Position numbers and translations under genes: made by a program. Positions 55,422 through 63,262 of a stretch of 64,000 bases of DNA are shown piece by piece (positions within the stretch are counted from its first letter, which is position 1; each line of letters begins with the position of its first letter). This DNA is from a bacterium (GTDB lineage Bacteria > Bacillota > Clostridia > Lachnospirales > Lachnospiraceae). The stretch covers positions 62,001-126,000 of the forward strand of contig JAUNJY010000003.1 in NCBI GenBank assembly GCA_030535455.1. The letters are read 5' to 3'. The notes under the pieces are model-generated. The model searched no databases. It was given only the letters and a program-made list of their open reading frames with translations, and had not been told where the DNA came from.

Positions 55422-55470
55422 AGAAAAAGCCCCTAGGCCCTTGTATATCAAGAACCTAGGGGCTTTTTCT
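55422..55470. terminator. guaA-side terminator
   Basis: Sixteen-base perfect stem AGAAAAAGCCCCTAGG / CCTAGGGGCTTTTTCT (55422-55437, 55455-55470), three bases after the guaA fragment stop. T-rich ends on both strands. It is probably the original guaA terminator. Confidence 0.9.
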
Positions 55471-55472
55471 AA

Positions 55473-55645
55473 TTATTCAAATTCAATCGTTGCAGGTGGT
55501 TTCCCCGTACAATCATAAAGTACTCTATTGATACCCTTAACTTCATTTACGATTCTTGAAGAAACTTTACCAAGTACTTCCCAAGGAAGTTCTGCGAATT
55601 CCGCTGTCATAAAGTCGGACGTGGTTACGGCACGAAGCGCTTGAT
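55473..55645 (-). pseudogene. guaA: guaA 3' fragment (attachment site remnant)
   Basis: On the minus strand the last about 57 codons of GMP synthase are readable: [29 protein letters not shown] and the C-terminal [10 protein letters not shown] followed by TAA (stop 55473-55475). Homology ends at about 55645, followed by a stop codon and unrelated AT-rich sequence. GuaA is normally about 510 residues, so about 450 are missing. This is the pattern left when an element integrates into the 3' end of guaA and carries a replacement end. The intact guaA should lie at the far end of the element, beyond the window. Confidence 0.88.
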
Positions 55646-55806
55646 TTTACTACATTCTCTATATAAATCATTGGTCATTGTTTTAGTAGGTAGCCACTTG
55701 CATCTTTATGTAATAGGTGGCTCTCATGTTGCTAAATTAATTCTAACAATAATCTTCATAATTATCAATATAGCTCTCAAATTCTTCTTTACATACATAA
55801 CTCAAA
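55646..55806. other. Left end of integrated element, no gene
   Basis: About 160 AT-rich bases right of the guaA fragment. No coding frame with support. It holds an imperfect inverted repeat AGCCAC...GTGGCT (about 55696-55730). The recombination end lies somewhere in or at the guaA boundary; the other copy is not in the window, so the core cannot be marked. Confidence 0.5.
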
Positions 55807-55835
55807 TTGATTAACATGGAACTTTATGGTATATT
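55807..55835 (+). promoter_or_regulatory. Promoter of 134-residue orphan gene
   Basis: -35 TTGATT (55807-55812), 17-base spacer, -10 TATATT (55830-55835), 33 bases before an AGGAGG site and the ATG at 55869. Confidence 0.65.
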
Positions 55836-55868
55836 GGTACTACTATAAGAGAAAGGAGGAAACATATA

Positions 55869-56273
55869 ATGAATTATGATGAATTTATGAATATAATTGT
55901 TCAATCTAATCCCTCTGATTGGATATATGATGATGCAAAATCAACATATATCTATAAACCAAATCTCTACATTTCTATTATAGGTAAAGAAATGGATTAC
56001 TCAGAATCTGGTTTATTTTATGAGGATTGGGCAACAAATCATCCCGATTCAAACGCTCGTAAAAAAGAGTTTGAATTGTGCTTTAATGGAACATGTGTAG
56101 ATACATTCTATACCGCTTCAGTTGATGGCTCTAGAATGTATATTCCATATCCAAAGTTGGAAAGTATGACAATTACTCAAAAACAATATGCCATTGGAAA
56201 TATTGTTAATATTCCAAATGAAGGTTATGGATACGACAGTTACCTAAGTCGTTGTGGCATTACAGTTCAATAA
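55869..56273 (+). CDS. Orphan 134-residue protein in element
   Basis: Unrecognised soluble protein of 134 residues, rich in Tyr and Asp, with WATNHPDS and NEGYGYDSYL as its most distinct segments. No membrane helix or signal. It is the only plus-strand gene of the element, next to the guaA boundary, with a clear promoter, AGGAGG site and own terminator, so it looks like an independently expressed cargo gene. I do not assign a function. Confidence 0.75.
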   Translation: MNYDEFMNIIVQSNPSDWIYDDAKSTYIYKPNLYISIIGKEMDYSESGLFYEDWATNHPDSNARKKEFELCFNGTCVDTFYTASVDGSRMYIPYPKLESMTITQKQYAIGNIVNIPNEGYGYDSYLSRCGITVQ

Positions 56274-56280
56274 AAAAAGC

Positions 56281-56309
56281 ACCCAACCATTAATTAGTCA
56301 TGGTTGGGT
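56281..56309 (+). terminator. Terminator of orphan gene
   Basis: Stem ACCCAACCA / TGGTTGGGT (56281-56289, 56301-56309), followed by GTTTTG; preceded by AAAAAAA. Eight bases after the stop. Confidence 0.85.
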
Positions 56310-56485
56310 GTTTTGTATACTTACATAATTTATTTTTTCATTAAATACTCAAATAATCCTCTTAATGATGGGTCATTATATTATCTTAACAGACTTATAA
56401 ATTCATATATATATATTCTTTATACAATCTATTAATAATTCTTACAAATTATATTAAGCTTAACAAATGCTTTCGTATCATAAAA

Positions 56486-57736
56486 TCATACTTTATAGAA
56501 ATTGCAATAAGCTCGCTCCAATTCTACACAACAAGAACTATTAAAATACTCTGAATGAAGCTTTGCATCAACTTTCTGATATTGCTCAAAATCAGTATAT
56601 CCAGAAAAATATCTTATCAAAGTATAAAAGACTGAACTTTGATCTCCATAGCTCAATGTCATACATGTCCAATATTCTGTATGACCAATTATTAAAACTT
56701 CATACAGTAAATGGTATAAATTAAATTGTGCTTCATTTATATCGAACCAATCTTTACTCAATATGCGCTTTCGTTCCAAGTCATTTTCATATACTTTTCG
56801 AATATCCGTTACATGATCTTCTTCTATATCCCTATCATGATACAATCCATATATCATTCTTCCAATAAAAGTTGCTAGCCAATCAGATACCCTAAGCTCT
56901 AAAATCTTGTCCGATTTTCCACACCTAACATCTTGAAAATCAAATTTTTTTGCTGCCTCATAAGTTCTCTTTTCTTCATCTATTACTAAGCTTACATCTT
57001 CCGATCGAATATGCTTCTCTTCCAGTAAGTTGCATAAACCACCAAAGTTTATAGTATATTGAAAACCATACTCTCTTTCAGGAAGTTCATTAATCTGGGA
57101 TTCTTTTAATATGTACAGAATATTTTTGAAGGCCTCTATTTCTTTCTCTTTTCGTACAATTTCTTTAGTTGCATCTAAAATACATTCAAAATTATACTCA
57201 AGTTTTTCTTTAAACTCTATCATCGACTTGTAATCATGTACATCATAAAGAGTCTTAACAAGTTCTTCATTATGATATGTAAGCATAAATTTAGTTAGTG
57301 AGTAATAAAATGAGTTTTCTAATAATCTACCATGTCCTAAATACTCCAATCCTCTCAGTGCTGATCTTAGATACAACTCCATCTTACTTACCATGTTTAT
57401 TTGCAAAACTGGATTTAATGCATCTAACATCGTAAAAAATTCTGTATAAAATTCCATTGTATTTTTATTAAAAGATCGGATTCCATATATAAAATTCTTT
57501 TTCCCTATTGTTGTAGATTTAAGCTCTTGATCATCACTAAGTCCATATCGTTTTTTTTGCCGATCTTCAAATTTCCTAATAATATTTCTATTACTTATCA
57601 ATTCAGAATTTTTACATCCCCAGAACACACCAATATAATTATCAAGAGCTTCATTACGTAACGTATTGAAATCTCCATTCTCATTAATCCGAATTACTCT
57701 ATCATGAAAAGATTCATCAAAGAAAAATGTATACAT
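56486..57736 (-). CDS. DUF3800-like nuclease-fold protein
   Basis: 416 residues from the ATG at 57736 (GGAGG 13 bases upstream; the frame opens from a TTG 11 codons earlier). The N-terminus MYTFFFDES resembles the start of DUF3800, an RNase H-like family with conserved aspartates; further candidates are VIDEEK in the second half and VSDWLATFIGRMIYG near residue 290. Central and C-terminal parts are helical and unrecognised. DUF3800 genes often sit in mobile elements and near defence systems. Divergent member or look-alike; moderate certainty. Confidence 0.6.
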   Translation of the reverse strand: MYTFFFDESFHDRVIRINENGDFNTLRNEALDNYIGVFWGCKNSELISNRNIIRKFEDRQKKRYGLSDDQELKSTTIGKKNFIYGIRSFNKNTMEFYTEFFTMLDALNPVLQINMVSKMELYLRSALRGLEYLGHGRLLENSFYYSLTKFMLTYHNEELVKTLYDVHDYKSMIEFKEKLEYNFECILDATKEIVRKEKEIEAFKNILYILKESQINELPEREYGFQYTINFGGLCNLLEEKHIRSEDVSLVIDEEKRTYEAAKKFDFQDVRCGKSDKILELRVSDWLATFIGRMIYGLYHDRDIEEDHVTDIRKVYENDLERKRILSKDWFDINEAQFNLYHLLYEVLIIGHTEYWTCMTLSYGDQSSVFYTLIRYFSGYTDFEQYQKVDAKLHSEYFNSSCCVELERAYCNFYKV

Positions 57737-57835
57737 ATCTATTGGATAACCTCCTTTTTCATTGTTCAAAATAAGCTTGCATATTTCTACATATATTCAT
57801 TGTATCCTGTATCAATTATTACAGCAATACATTCT

Positions 57836-58444
57836 TTATGCTACTCTGTTACATATACCTCGTTGATAATCTATTTCATACTTCCATCTGTATCCTCCAG
57901 CAGTCCTATTAATTCCCTTACAGCACTTTGAAATACCAGACTTATGAACCCCGACCGCCTTACTTGCTAAAACAAGAGAATCGTATACTGTAATGAAATT
58001 TCCATACTGATCTAAGCATACTACCTTCACAGAATTGGCTTCACTAATCTGCTTCCTTTGATCTAGTGATACAACCTTTCCCTTGTTGGCTCTTCCGATT
58101 CGTTCTTTTGTCTTATTGGAATGTTTTCCACCTTTGCCACCTGCACGAAGATTATATCCAAATGCTTCATCCTGTGTTCTTAGCATAGCGATTAATCGTT
58201 TCTCTAACTCCTCAGCCTGTTCAGTGGACATAAACTCTCCTACAATTCTACTTTCAAATGCATCTGCTCCATACTTCTGAATTGCACCATAAAACTCTGT
58301 ACAGTTTCGGTAGTCCGCAAACTGCTTATTTCCACGCCTCGCCTTTAATGACTGATTTGTCATTCCTACATACTTCTTGTTATTATATTTGTTAGTATAG
58401 ATATACACGATGTACTTTGATTCCTTATGACCTTTGTTCTTCAT
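57836..58444 (-). CDS. GIY-YIG endonuclease with NUMOD domains
   Basis: 202 residues. GIY-YIG domain at the N-terminus (YIVYIYTNKYNNKKYVGMT, Arg of KARRG and Glu in EELEKRLI), a NUMOD3 repeat (HSNKTKERIGRANKGK) and a NUMOD1-type C-terminal DNA-binding unit (VVCLDQYGNFITVYDSLVLA). The layout is that of homing endonucleases of phages and introns. Freestanding here, after its own start with GAAAGGAACG. Downstream of the protease-like gene, behind a hairpin. Confidence 0.88.
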   Translation of the reverse strand: MKNKGHKESKYIVYIYTNKYNNKKYVGMTNQSLKARRGNKQFADYRNCTEFYGAIQKYGADAFESRIVGEFMSTEQAEELEKRLIAMLRTQDEAFGYNLRAGGKGGKHSNKTKERIGRANKGKVVSLDQRKQISEANSVKVVCLDQYGNFITVYDSLVLASKAVGVHKSGISKCCKGINRTAGGYRWKYEIDYQRGICNRVA

Positions 58445-58499
58445 AATACGTTCCTTTCTAATGCTCCCTAATCACTGTCTCATTGGCATAAAAAAAAGA

Positions 58500-58517
58500 G
58501 ATAGGTTTTAACCTATC
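58500..58517 (-). terminator. Hairpin at end of packaging-gene run
   Basis: GATAGGT/ACCTATC stem (about 58500-58517) overlapping the stop of the protease-like gene, followed on the minus strand by TTTTTTTT. It would end the transcript before the GIY-YIG gene. Confidence 0.75.
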
Positions 58518-59148
58518 CCCTCAAACTTGTAATTACCCTTTTTAACTCTTCAACTTCTTTTCTTCTTAACTGTTGAATGGTTTTCCTCATATACTCTAAC
58601 AATTGATCTCTTTCATTGTTACTTAATGGAGTTTCGCTGTCTCCAACATAGATCATTGCAGAAGGATATGCCGGTTGCTGTTTATGCAGAAGAATACTGA
58701 TTTCTCTAAGCTCTGTAAATGATAGAATGGTTCTTTCCCAATCATATGGCTTTGCTGTATCGTTAGAAGTATTCAACCATCGGCTATCTCCCTCAACAAA
58801 TCCAAATGAGATTGCTCCAATCTGGCTAATGTTTTGCAGTAGTTCAATAGAAGGTTCTAATAGAAATTCAAACTCAAATGCTGATTTTGTATCATTCCAA
58901 TGAAATTCTTTTACCTTCTCCTGCTTATGGTACTGATGATTTAATAATAACAATGGCTCTTTTCCTGTCTCTTTCAGTACCTGACCAAATGCCATTGGTG
59001 CTATTCTTTCTTTCATAAGTCCCTTTTTATGAGCAGAATATAAGATTTCTGATTCACTTAAATAGGGGATGCTACCTTTAAGCAGTAGCTCCCCTCCTTC
59101 TTTAACACGTATTTCAAACATGCGTATCCATTTTTGACTTCGCTCCAT
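58513..59148 (-). CDS. HK97-type prohead protease-like protein
   Basis: 211 residues. The order of motifs follows caudovirus prohead proteases (peptidase U35): IAPMAFGQVLKE (49-60), a His in LLNHQYH (H71), AISFGF with the probable catalytic Ser114, and SILLHKQQPAYPSAM at the end of the core (151-165). A charged C-terminal helix follows. Such proteases mature phage capsids. Its gene starts within the stop codon of the preceding gene (TAATG). No capsid or portal gene follows in the window, which is unusual. The call is by motif order, not by search. Confidence 0.6.
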   Translation of the reverse strand: MERSQKWIRMFEIRVKEGGELLLKGSIPYLSESEILYSAHKKGLMKERIAPMAFGQVLKETGKEPLLLLNHQYHKQEKVKEFHWNDTKSAFEFEFLLEPSIELLQNISQIGAISFGFVEGDSRWLNTSNDTAKPYDWERTILSFTELREISILLHKQQPAYPSAMIYVGDSETPLSNNERDQLLEYMRKTIQQLRRKEVEELKRVITSLRG

Positions 59149-59777
59149 TAATCTAGTACTCCTTCTAAATAATTCAGTCTCTCATTACATTGCTCTTTTA
59201 TACTATCAAGCTTATGTGTTACAGCTGAATAAAGCCTTAATATAAGCTCTTCTCTTGTTGGTAACTGTAACGTTTCCTTAATGCTTTCTAACTCTTGTGA
59301 TAGCACCTGTATTTCTTTTTCTTTATTCTTTGCAAGAGATGGATTAACTTGTTCCAAGGTCTCTACAATTTGCATCTGTTTCTGAATCTCTTTCTCTAGT
59401 TCCTCCATCCTTACTTTTCGCTCTCCCTCTGGATATGCTTGTTCTAATATCTCTCCCCTTACCAATTCATTGTAAGTTCTTTGATAAGATGCCACTACTA
59501 ATCCATCACTTAATTGACATATTAAATCATCAGTCTCCGATCTTTCTTTTTCACTATAAATTCCCTCTAAATCAATCAAATCCATATTAATTGCATATCC
59601 ATCTAATTCCTCATTTAATACTCTAAGAGCCTGTTTAGCGACTTCTACTCCAATAACATTCTTACGAGTCATATCCTTCGAACATGGATTCACTAATCCA
59701 TTAATACTAAATAGATAATTTTCGATTTCGTTCATTCTTTTCTTTGTGATTCCTTTTTGTACTTTCTTATTTGCCAT
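59148..59777 (-). CDS. Coiled-coil protein between terminase and protease
   Basis: 209 residues from the ATG at 59777 (GGAG nine bases upstream; another ATG two codons earlier). Largely helical with a coiled coil (about 120-175, EKEIQKQMQIVETLEQ...). No family recognised. By position it could be a scaffold-like or capsid-associated protein of a satellite, but only the neighbours suggest this. Translationally coupled with the protease-like gene. Confidence 0.6.
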   Translation of the reverse strand: MANKKVQKGITKKRMNEIENYLFSINGLVNPCSKDMTRKNVIGVEVAKQALRVLNEELDGYAINMDLIDLEGIYSEKERSETDDLICQLSDGLVVASYQRTYNELVRGEILEQAYPEGERKVRMEELEKEIQKQMQIVETLEQVNPSLAKNKEKEIQVLSQELESIKETLQLPTREELILRLYSAVTHKLDSIKEQCNERLNYLEGVLD

Positions 59778-59792
59778 AATCATGGTCTCCTT

Positions 59793-59954
59793 TTATTTGT
59801 TATATTTATTTTCTTTAGCATCTTTCAATGCACAGTTGCTGATTACCTTTTGGTGGTTACTTCCTCTATTCAATACTGATTGAAATTTTAGAAGATATTG
59901 CGTAAATTCATCAAGTTCGATTTCTTTGACTTTTGTTCGTACCTTTTTAGCCAT
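59793..59954 (-). CDS. Small basic protein, 53 residues
   Basis: Short gene: start MAKKVRTKVKEIELDEF, end KENKYNK, stop at 59793-59795. Its ATG overlaps the stop of the terminase-like gene (ATGA at 59951-59954), showing translational coupling. Basic, no recognised family. Followed by a GGAG site for the coiled-coil gene. Confidence 0.65.
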   Translation of the reverse strand: MAKKVRTKVKEIELDEFTQYLLKFQSVLNRGSNHQKVISNCALKDAKENKYNK

Positions 59955-60364
59955 CAGTTTTCCTCCATATCCAAAGCCAAAATTGTCTTTCTTCCCTTTG
60001 GTGTTAATCCATAGCTATCAAGTAAAGTTAGAGCCTTAGATGTACCATCTAATTTCAGCTTATAAAACTTATGATAGACCATTAGATTTTGCTTGTTTCT
60101 AGCTTCTCTTAATTGCTCATTGATAAACTCAAGTTCCTGCAATAGTTCACATAGAAGCTTTAATGTTAATAAATCTGTGTTAATCAAATTAGGAACCTGA
60201 TCTAATAGAAACTGAGCCATTTTCTTTGCATATGCCCCATCTACTAGCTTTATAAGCTCATTATTTTCTATCATATCTGTATCAATAGAAGTAAAATATG
60301 CTTGTAACTCTTCTTCTTTACTTGTTGTATTAACTACCGCACGATTATAAATTAAATTCTCCAT
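59954..60364 (-). CDS. P27-family-like small terminase
   Basis: 136 residues, all helical. The layout of two long helices and the closing motif LDSYGLTPKGRKTI (115-128) match small terminase subunits of the P27 family, which recognise the packaging site of phage DNA. In helper-dependent satellites the TerS redirects packaging to satellite DNA. Start overlaps the upstream RHH gene by 13 bases. No large terminase follows. The assignment rests on the C-terminal motif and length. Confidence 0.6.
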   Translation of the reverse strand: MENLIYNRAVVNTTSKEEELQAYFTSIDTDMIENNELIKLVDGAYAKKMAQFLLDQVPNLINTDLLTLKLLCELLQELEFINEQLREARNKQNLMVYHKFYKLKLDGTSKALTLLDSYGLTPKGRKTILALDMEEN

Positions 60365-60534
60365 GCTTTTTTCCTCTTTTCTTGTGTTGTTTCAAATGAT
60401 GCATGATTCTTGAAGTACATCTTTAATCCAACTCTTACAATATCGCTAATTGATAAACCACTATGGAAACTCTCTTGTTCTAGAGCTTCTTTTTCCTCTG
60501 TCTCCATTCGTAAACTCACTACTGTATATTTCAT
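60352..60534 (-). CDS. Ribbon-helix-helix protein, 60 residues
   Basis: 60 residues. Short basic beta strand TVVSLRMETEE, then two helices with SGLSISDIVRVGLKMYFK, typical of CopG/Arc-type RHH DNA-binding proteins. Runs into the terminase-like gene. A GTACGTA motif lies 61 bases upstream of its start, a candidate own operator. Confidence 0.8.
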   Translation of the reverse strand: MKYTVVSLRMETEEKEALEQESFHSGLSISDIVRVGLKMYFKNHASFETTQEKRKKAWRI

Positions 60535-60594
60535 ATGGACTCCTTTCTTGTTTTACATGTAATAATTAAAAATCTCACAAAAATGCAAGATATT

Positions 60595-60601
60595 GTACGT
60601 A
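60595..60601. promoter_or_regulatory. GTACGTA site 1
   Basis: GTACGTA, 61 bases upstream of the 60-residue RHH gene. Same heptamer as at 60852 and 60903. Confidence 0.35.
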
Positions 60602-60674
60602 AATGTAGGGCTGCACTCATAATCCGTAAACAAAAAAATAATTGCCCACTACGGACAACTTAGCTCTCCTTTAT

Positions 60675-60821
60675 TTACTTATTGAATCGTTTACTTGCTT
60701 GTCTGATTAAATAACGAATATATTGTGACATAGTAAAGTAATTCTGTTCTGCCCCAACTCGTAACAACTCTTTTTCTTCTTGTGACATATTTACAAGAAT
60801 ACTATGCTTTTTTTCAACCAT
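60675..60821 (-). CDS. Ribbon-helix-helix protein, 48 residues
   Basis: 48 residues (start MVEKKHSILVNMSQEEKELL, end ASKRFNK; stop 60675-60677). RHH-like: a strand HSILVNM followed by two helices with FTMSQYIRYLIRQ. Start ATG at 60821 after AGAAAAGGA. The gene has GTACGTA sites 31 and 82 bases upstream of its start. A likely small regulator of the element. Confidence 0.7.
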   Translation of the reverse strand: MVEKKHSILVNMSQEEKELLRVGAEQNYFTMSQYIRYLIRQASKRFNK

Positions 60822-60851
60822 TGAATTATCCTTTCTTTTCCTCTGCATAAC

Positions 60852-60909
60852 GTACGTATCTGACTTAATAGTTCCAACAAATATCAGAACTAATTAAGCA
60901 ATGTACGTA
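60852..60909. promoter_or_regulatory. Two GTACGTA sites upstream of RHH gene
   Basis: GTACGTA at 60852-60858 and at 60903-60909, each containing the palindrome TACGTA, in the gap between two genes of the element. They are candidate RHH operators or replication iterons. Confidence 0.35.
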
Positions 60910-60978
60910 CAGCTATATGCAATGATATAAGTCTTCTAGGGATATATAATTACTATATATCCCCTCACCCTCTTTGTC

Positions 60979-61848
60979 TTAAGAAGCAAGTTTTTGTCCT
61001 ACTTTTGAAACTTTTTTTCTGTAGTCCACTACTTTTTCCCCATAGTAAAGTGCAATCTTCTTACATACTTTTAAATACCGTTTCCGGATGCCTGAGAACT
61101 GAATATGAAACTCTCCTTCTAACTCTTTCAATGTATAACCTTGATTAATTTTATACAGCAGTTCTACCTCAGATTTACTTAATACTCCTTGCTGTTCTAA
61201 CTTTTCAATAGCAACTCTTATGTCCAGTGCTATAAGTGTCAATGTATCATTAGGGATAATCTCTGATTCTAGTGCTATATTATTAATTAATGCTTGGACA
61301 TGCTGCTCATTGCTATAGTCAAGGAAACTCCAATCAATTGTTTCTCCAATATAAGAATTTCTATGAGGCTTCTCAGTATAGCCCATAAGCTGTTTTTTCA
61401 CCTCTAGCATATCCTTTGCTATTTCACTAGCAAGATACTTATATTTGAACAGTGTAATAGCTTTGGATTCATACTGTTTGTTATAATACTGCTTTAGTTG
61501 CTCATACTGTCTCAAGATAGTTCCCATATAATTAGGTGCATTGAGATCACTAGTGGTAACTTTCCAATCATAATTTACATATCGATTTCTTGTATCCATA
61601 ATCATACTGCCATTGATGATATCTAGGTCTACACCACTATTTTTCTTTTTATTCTTCAGGCTATCATCCAGATTGTAACTGGTATCATTCCGAAATGATT
61701 TATCTCTCTCCACATCAGGAGAATTAAGTAAGTACGTTGCCAATGTATCAAGATTTGCATGGGTTAATTTTTTCCCTGCGCTCTCAATTTCAAAGATAAA
61801 TGCTTTTCTTTCTGTAAATAATAATGTATTATCTAGATTTAGTTTCAT
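60979..61848 (-). CDS. Unknown protein with C-terminal HTH
   Basis: 289 residues. The N-terminal 240 residues are unrecognised (acidic and Tyr/Asn-rich). The C-terminal about 55 residues (VELLYKINQGYTLKELEGEF...FSGIRKRYLKVCKKI) read as a sigma/LuxR-type helix-turn-helix, as in phage late-gene or replication regulators. Start ATG at 61848 after GAAAGGAATATT. Probably an element regulator. Confidence 0.55.
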   Translation of the reverse strand: MKLNLDNTLLFTERKAFIFEIESAGKKLTHANLDTLATYLLNSPDVERDKSFRNDTSYNLDDSLKNKKKNSGVDLDIINGSMIMDTRNRYVNYDWKVTTSDLNAPNYMGTILRQYEQLKQYYNKQYESKAITLFKYKYLASEIAKDMLEVKKQLMGYTEKPHRNSYIGETIDWSFLDYSNEQHVQALINNIALESEIIPNDTLTLIALDIRVAIEKLEQQGVLSKSEVELLYKINQGYTLKELEGEFHIQFSGIRKRYLKVCKKIALYYGEKVVDYRKKVSKVGQKLAS

Positions 61849-61914
61849 AATAATATTCCTTTCCTTATTTGATTGAGATTGTTGTACTAATTAAATTAGA
61901 TATGTTACGATTCT

Positions 61915-61934
61915 AAGGAGCTGTAAGGCTCCTT
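61915..61934. other. Short inverted repeat
   Basis: AAGGAGC / GCTCCTT (61915-61921, 61928-61934) in the AT-rich gap upstream of the HTH gene. It has no T run, so it is not a standard terminator; its role is unknown. The rest of the gap 61849-62061 shows no gene. Confidence 0.4.
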
Positions 61935-62061
61935 GGTCTATAACCTCTCTCTAATTTTTCTCTATAATTACTCTCTATAATATATGTGGATAAAAAACGC
62001 CCTCTATGTTAAGGCAATCTCCTTTGTAAGTAGACAGTAATTCCTTACGTATGTGGATGGT

Positions 62062-62871
62062 TTATATCAAAATGCTGTAGAAGCATTGTTTCTTAGGTGT
62101 AGAAACACTAATTTCACCATCCACTACAATTGTCTTGCAATCATACTCTCTCCTTATACGAATTAATCCTACATGCTCAAGTTCTTTTGAAGCATCTGTG
62201 ATAATTGATCTAGAGCTTGGCTTGTACCCCATATTTTTTAACAATGTATCTTGGTATACTAGTGTTTCAATATAACTACTGGAACTTCTATCCCAACAAA
62301 GCCATAGTAAATTGATAAACATTTTAATTGCTTTACTGCTACACTTCAGAAGCTTATCGTGTATATCATCAATTGGAACACGAACAAATCCTCCTGCTTT
62401 ATATTGCACTTGTATACAATGAATCGTTATCCCCTTATACTCTCTCACCACAAGAGAAAACTCCGAAGAACCTTGATCGAGTAATTTTTTTAATTCATTT
62501 CGGATTCGTTTTTTACTTAATCCTAAGAGCTTATGCATTCTATCTAAATTTCTATCAAACTTTGATAATGACATATATCTAACGTTGTCGCCCGCTTGCA
62601 TATACATATCTACATTAGATAAAATACAGACAATAATTAGGATTCTAAAATCACAGTCCGTTCTCAATATTAGCTCTTTGGTCGGAATAGGTACGTAGTT
62701 TTGAGTGGTATAGAAATGTAAATCCTCATACAGGATTTCTTCTTGTTTAACTAATTGAACTTCTTCGTTTTTCTCATGTGGACTATCCACTTGTGAACAT
62801 GTAGTATCCTCATTTGAAATGCACCATGTTTCCAAACAATCAGGCATAGTAAAACCGCTTTTAATACTCAT
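62062..62871 (-). CDS. Putative replication-initiator-like winged-helix protein
   Basis: 269 residues. The central and C-terminal region (GFVRVPIDDIHDKLL..., KMFINLLWLCWD) resembles RepA/DnaD-like winged-helix initiator proteins of plasmids and mobile elements, which also have an alternating helix-strand pattern. Similarity is loose. ATG at 62871 after AAGGAGAATGTA. It lies downstream of a small RHH gene, as in plasmid-type replication modules. Confidence 0.45.
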   Translation of the reverse strand: MSIKSGFTMPDCLETWCISNEDTTCSQVDSPHEKNEEVQLVKQEEILYEDLHFYTTQNYVPIPTKELILRTDCDFRILIIVCILSNVDMYMQAGDNVRYMSLSKFDRNLDRMHKLLGLSKKRIRNELKKLLDQGSSEFSLVVREYKGITIHCIQVQYKAGGFVRVPIDDIHDKLLKCSSKAIKMFINLLWLCWDRSSSSYIETLVYQDTLLKNMGYKPSSRSIITDASKELEHVGLIRIRREYDCKTIVVDGEISVSTPKKQCFYSILI

Positions 62872-62923
62872 TACATTCTCCTTTCACAAGTACTCTTTGC
62901 TTTACTGATAGCATCTTCATACT

Positions 62924-63088
62924 TTAAAATCCTCCATCTTCTTTTCTCTGGTTTTCTATAAATGCTACTAATAACTCTTCTATAACTGAGCTTTGCTTCC
63001 TATCACTAACCAAACATGCAATCTTAAACTCCTTCACGAGTTCCTTAGTGAGACGAACATTTAGCATTGTATCTTTTATTTGTTTCAT
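62924..63088 (-). CDS. Ribbon-helix-helix protein, 54 residues
   Basis: 54 residues from the ATG at 63088 (GAAGGAG upstream; the frame opens 12 codons earlier without a site). Strand TMLNVRLTKEL followed by helices with ACLVSDRKQSSVIEELLVAF, a CopG-type RHH regulator. It precedes the replication-like gene by about 50 bases. Confidence 0.75.
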   Translation of the reverse strand: MKQIKDTMLNVRLTKELVKEFKIACLVSDRKQSSVIEELLVAFIENQRKEDGGF

Positions 63089-63202
63089 GCTTCTTACTCC
63101 TTCAAAATATTCTTTGTAAATCAATATGATTTGCTTTACAATTCATTATCCGAAGCCACTTATGAAAACGTAAAAGGCAAATTAATTTTGGGTATAAAAA
63201 AA

Positions 63203-63220
63203 GAGCAGCCTAAGCTGCTC
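63203..63220 (-). terminator. Terminator of HEPN-like gene
   Basis: Stem GAGCAGC / GCTGCTC (63203-63209, 63214-63220), followed on the minus strand by TTTTTTT. 43 bases after the stop at 63263. Confidence 0.85.
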
Positions 63221-63262
63221 TCTCTGTAAACTAATTTTTCTAAATCAACTATCATTCACTGT

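Noticed and set aside
63203-63220. Hairpin as element attachment site
   Set aside because: It fits a normal terminator of the HEPN-like gene (T run on the minus strand) and has no match near the guaA boundary.
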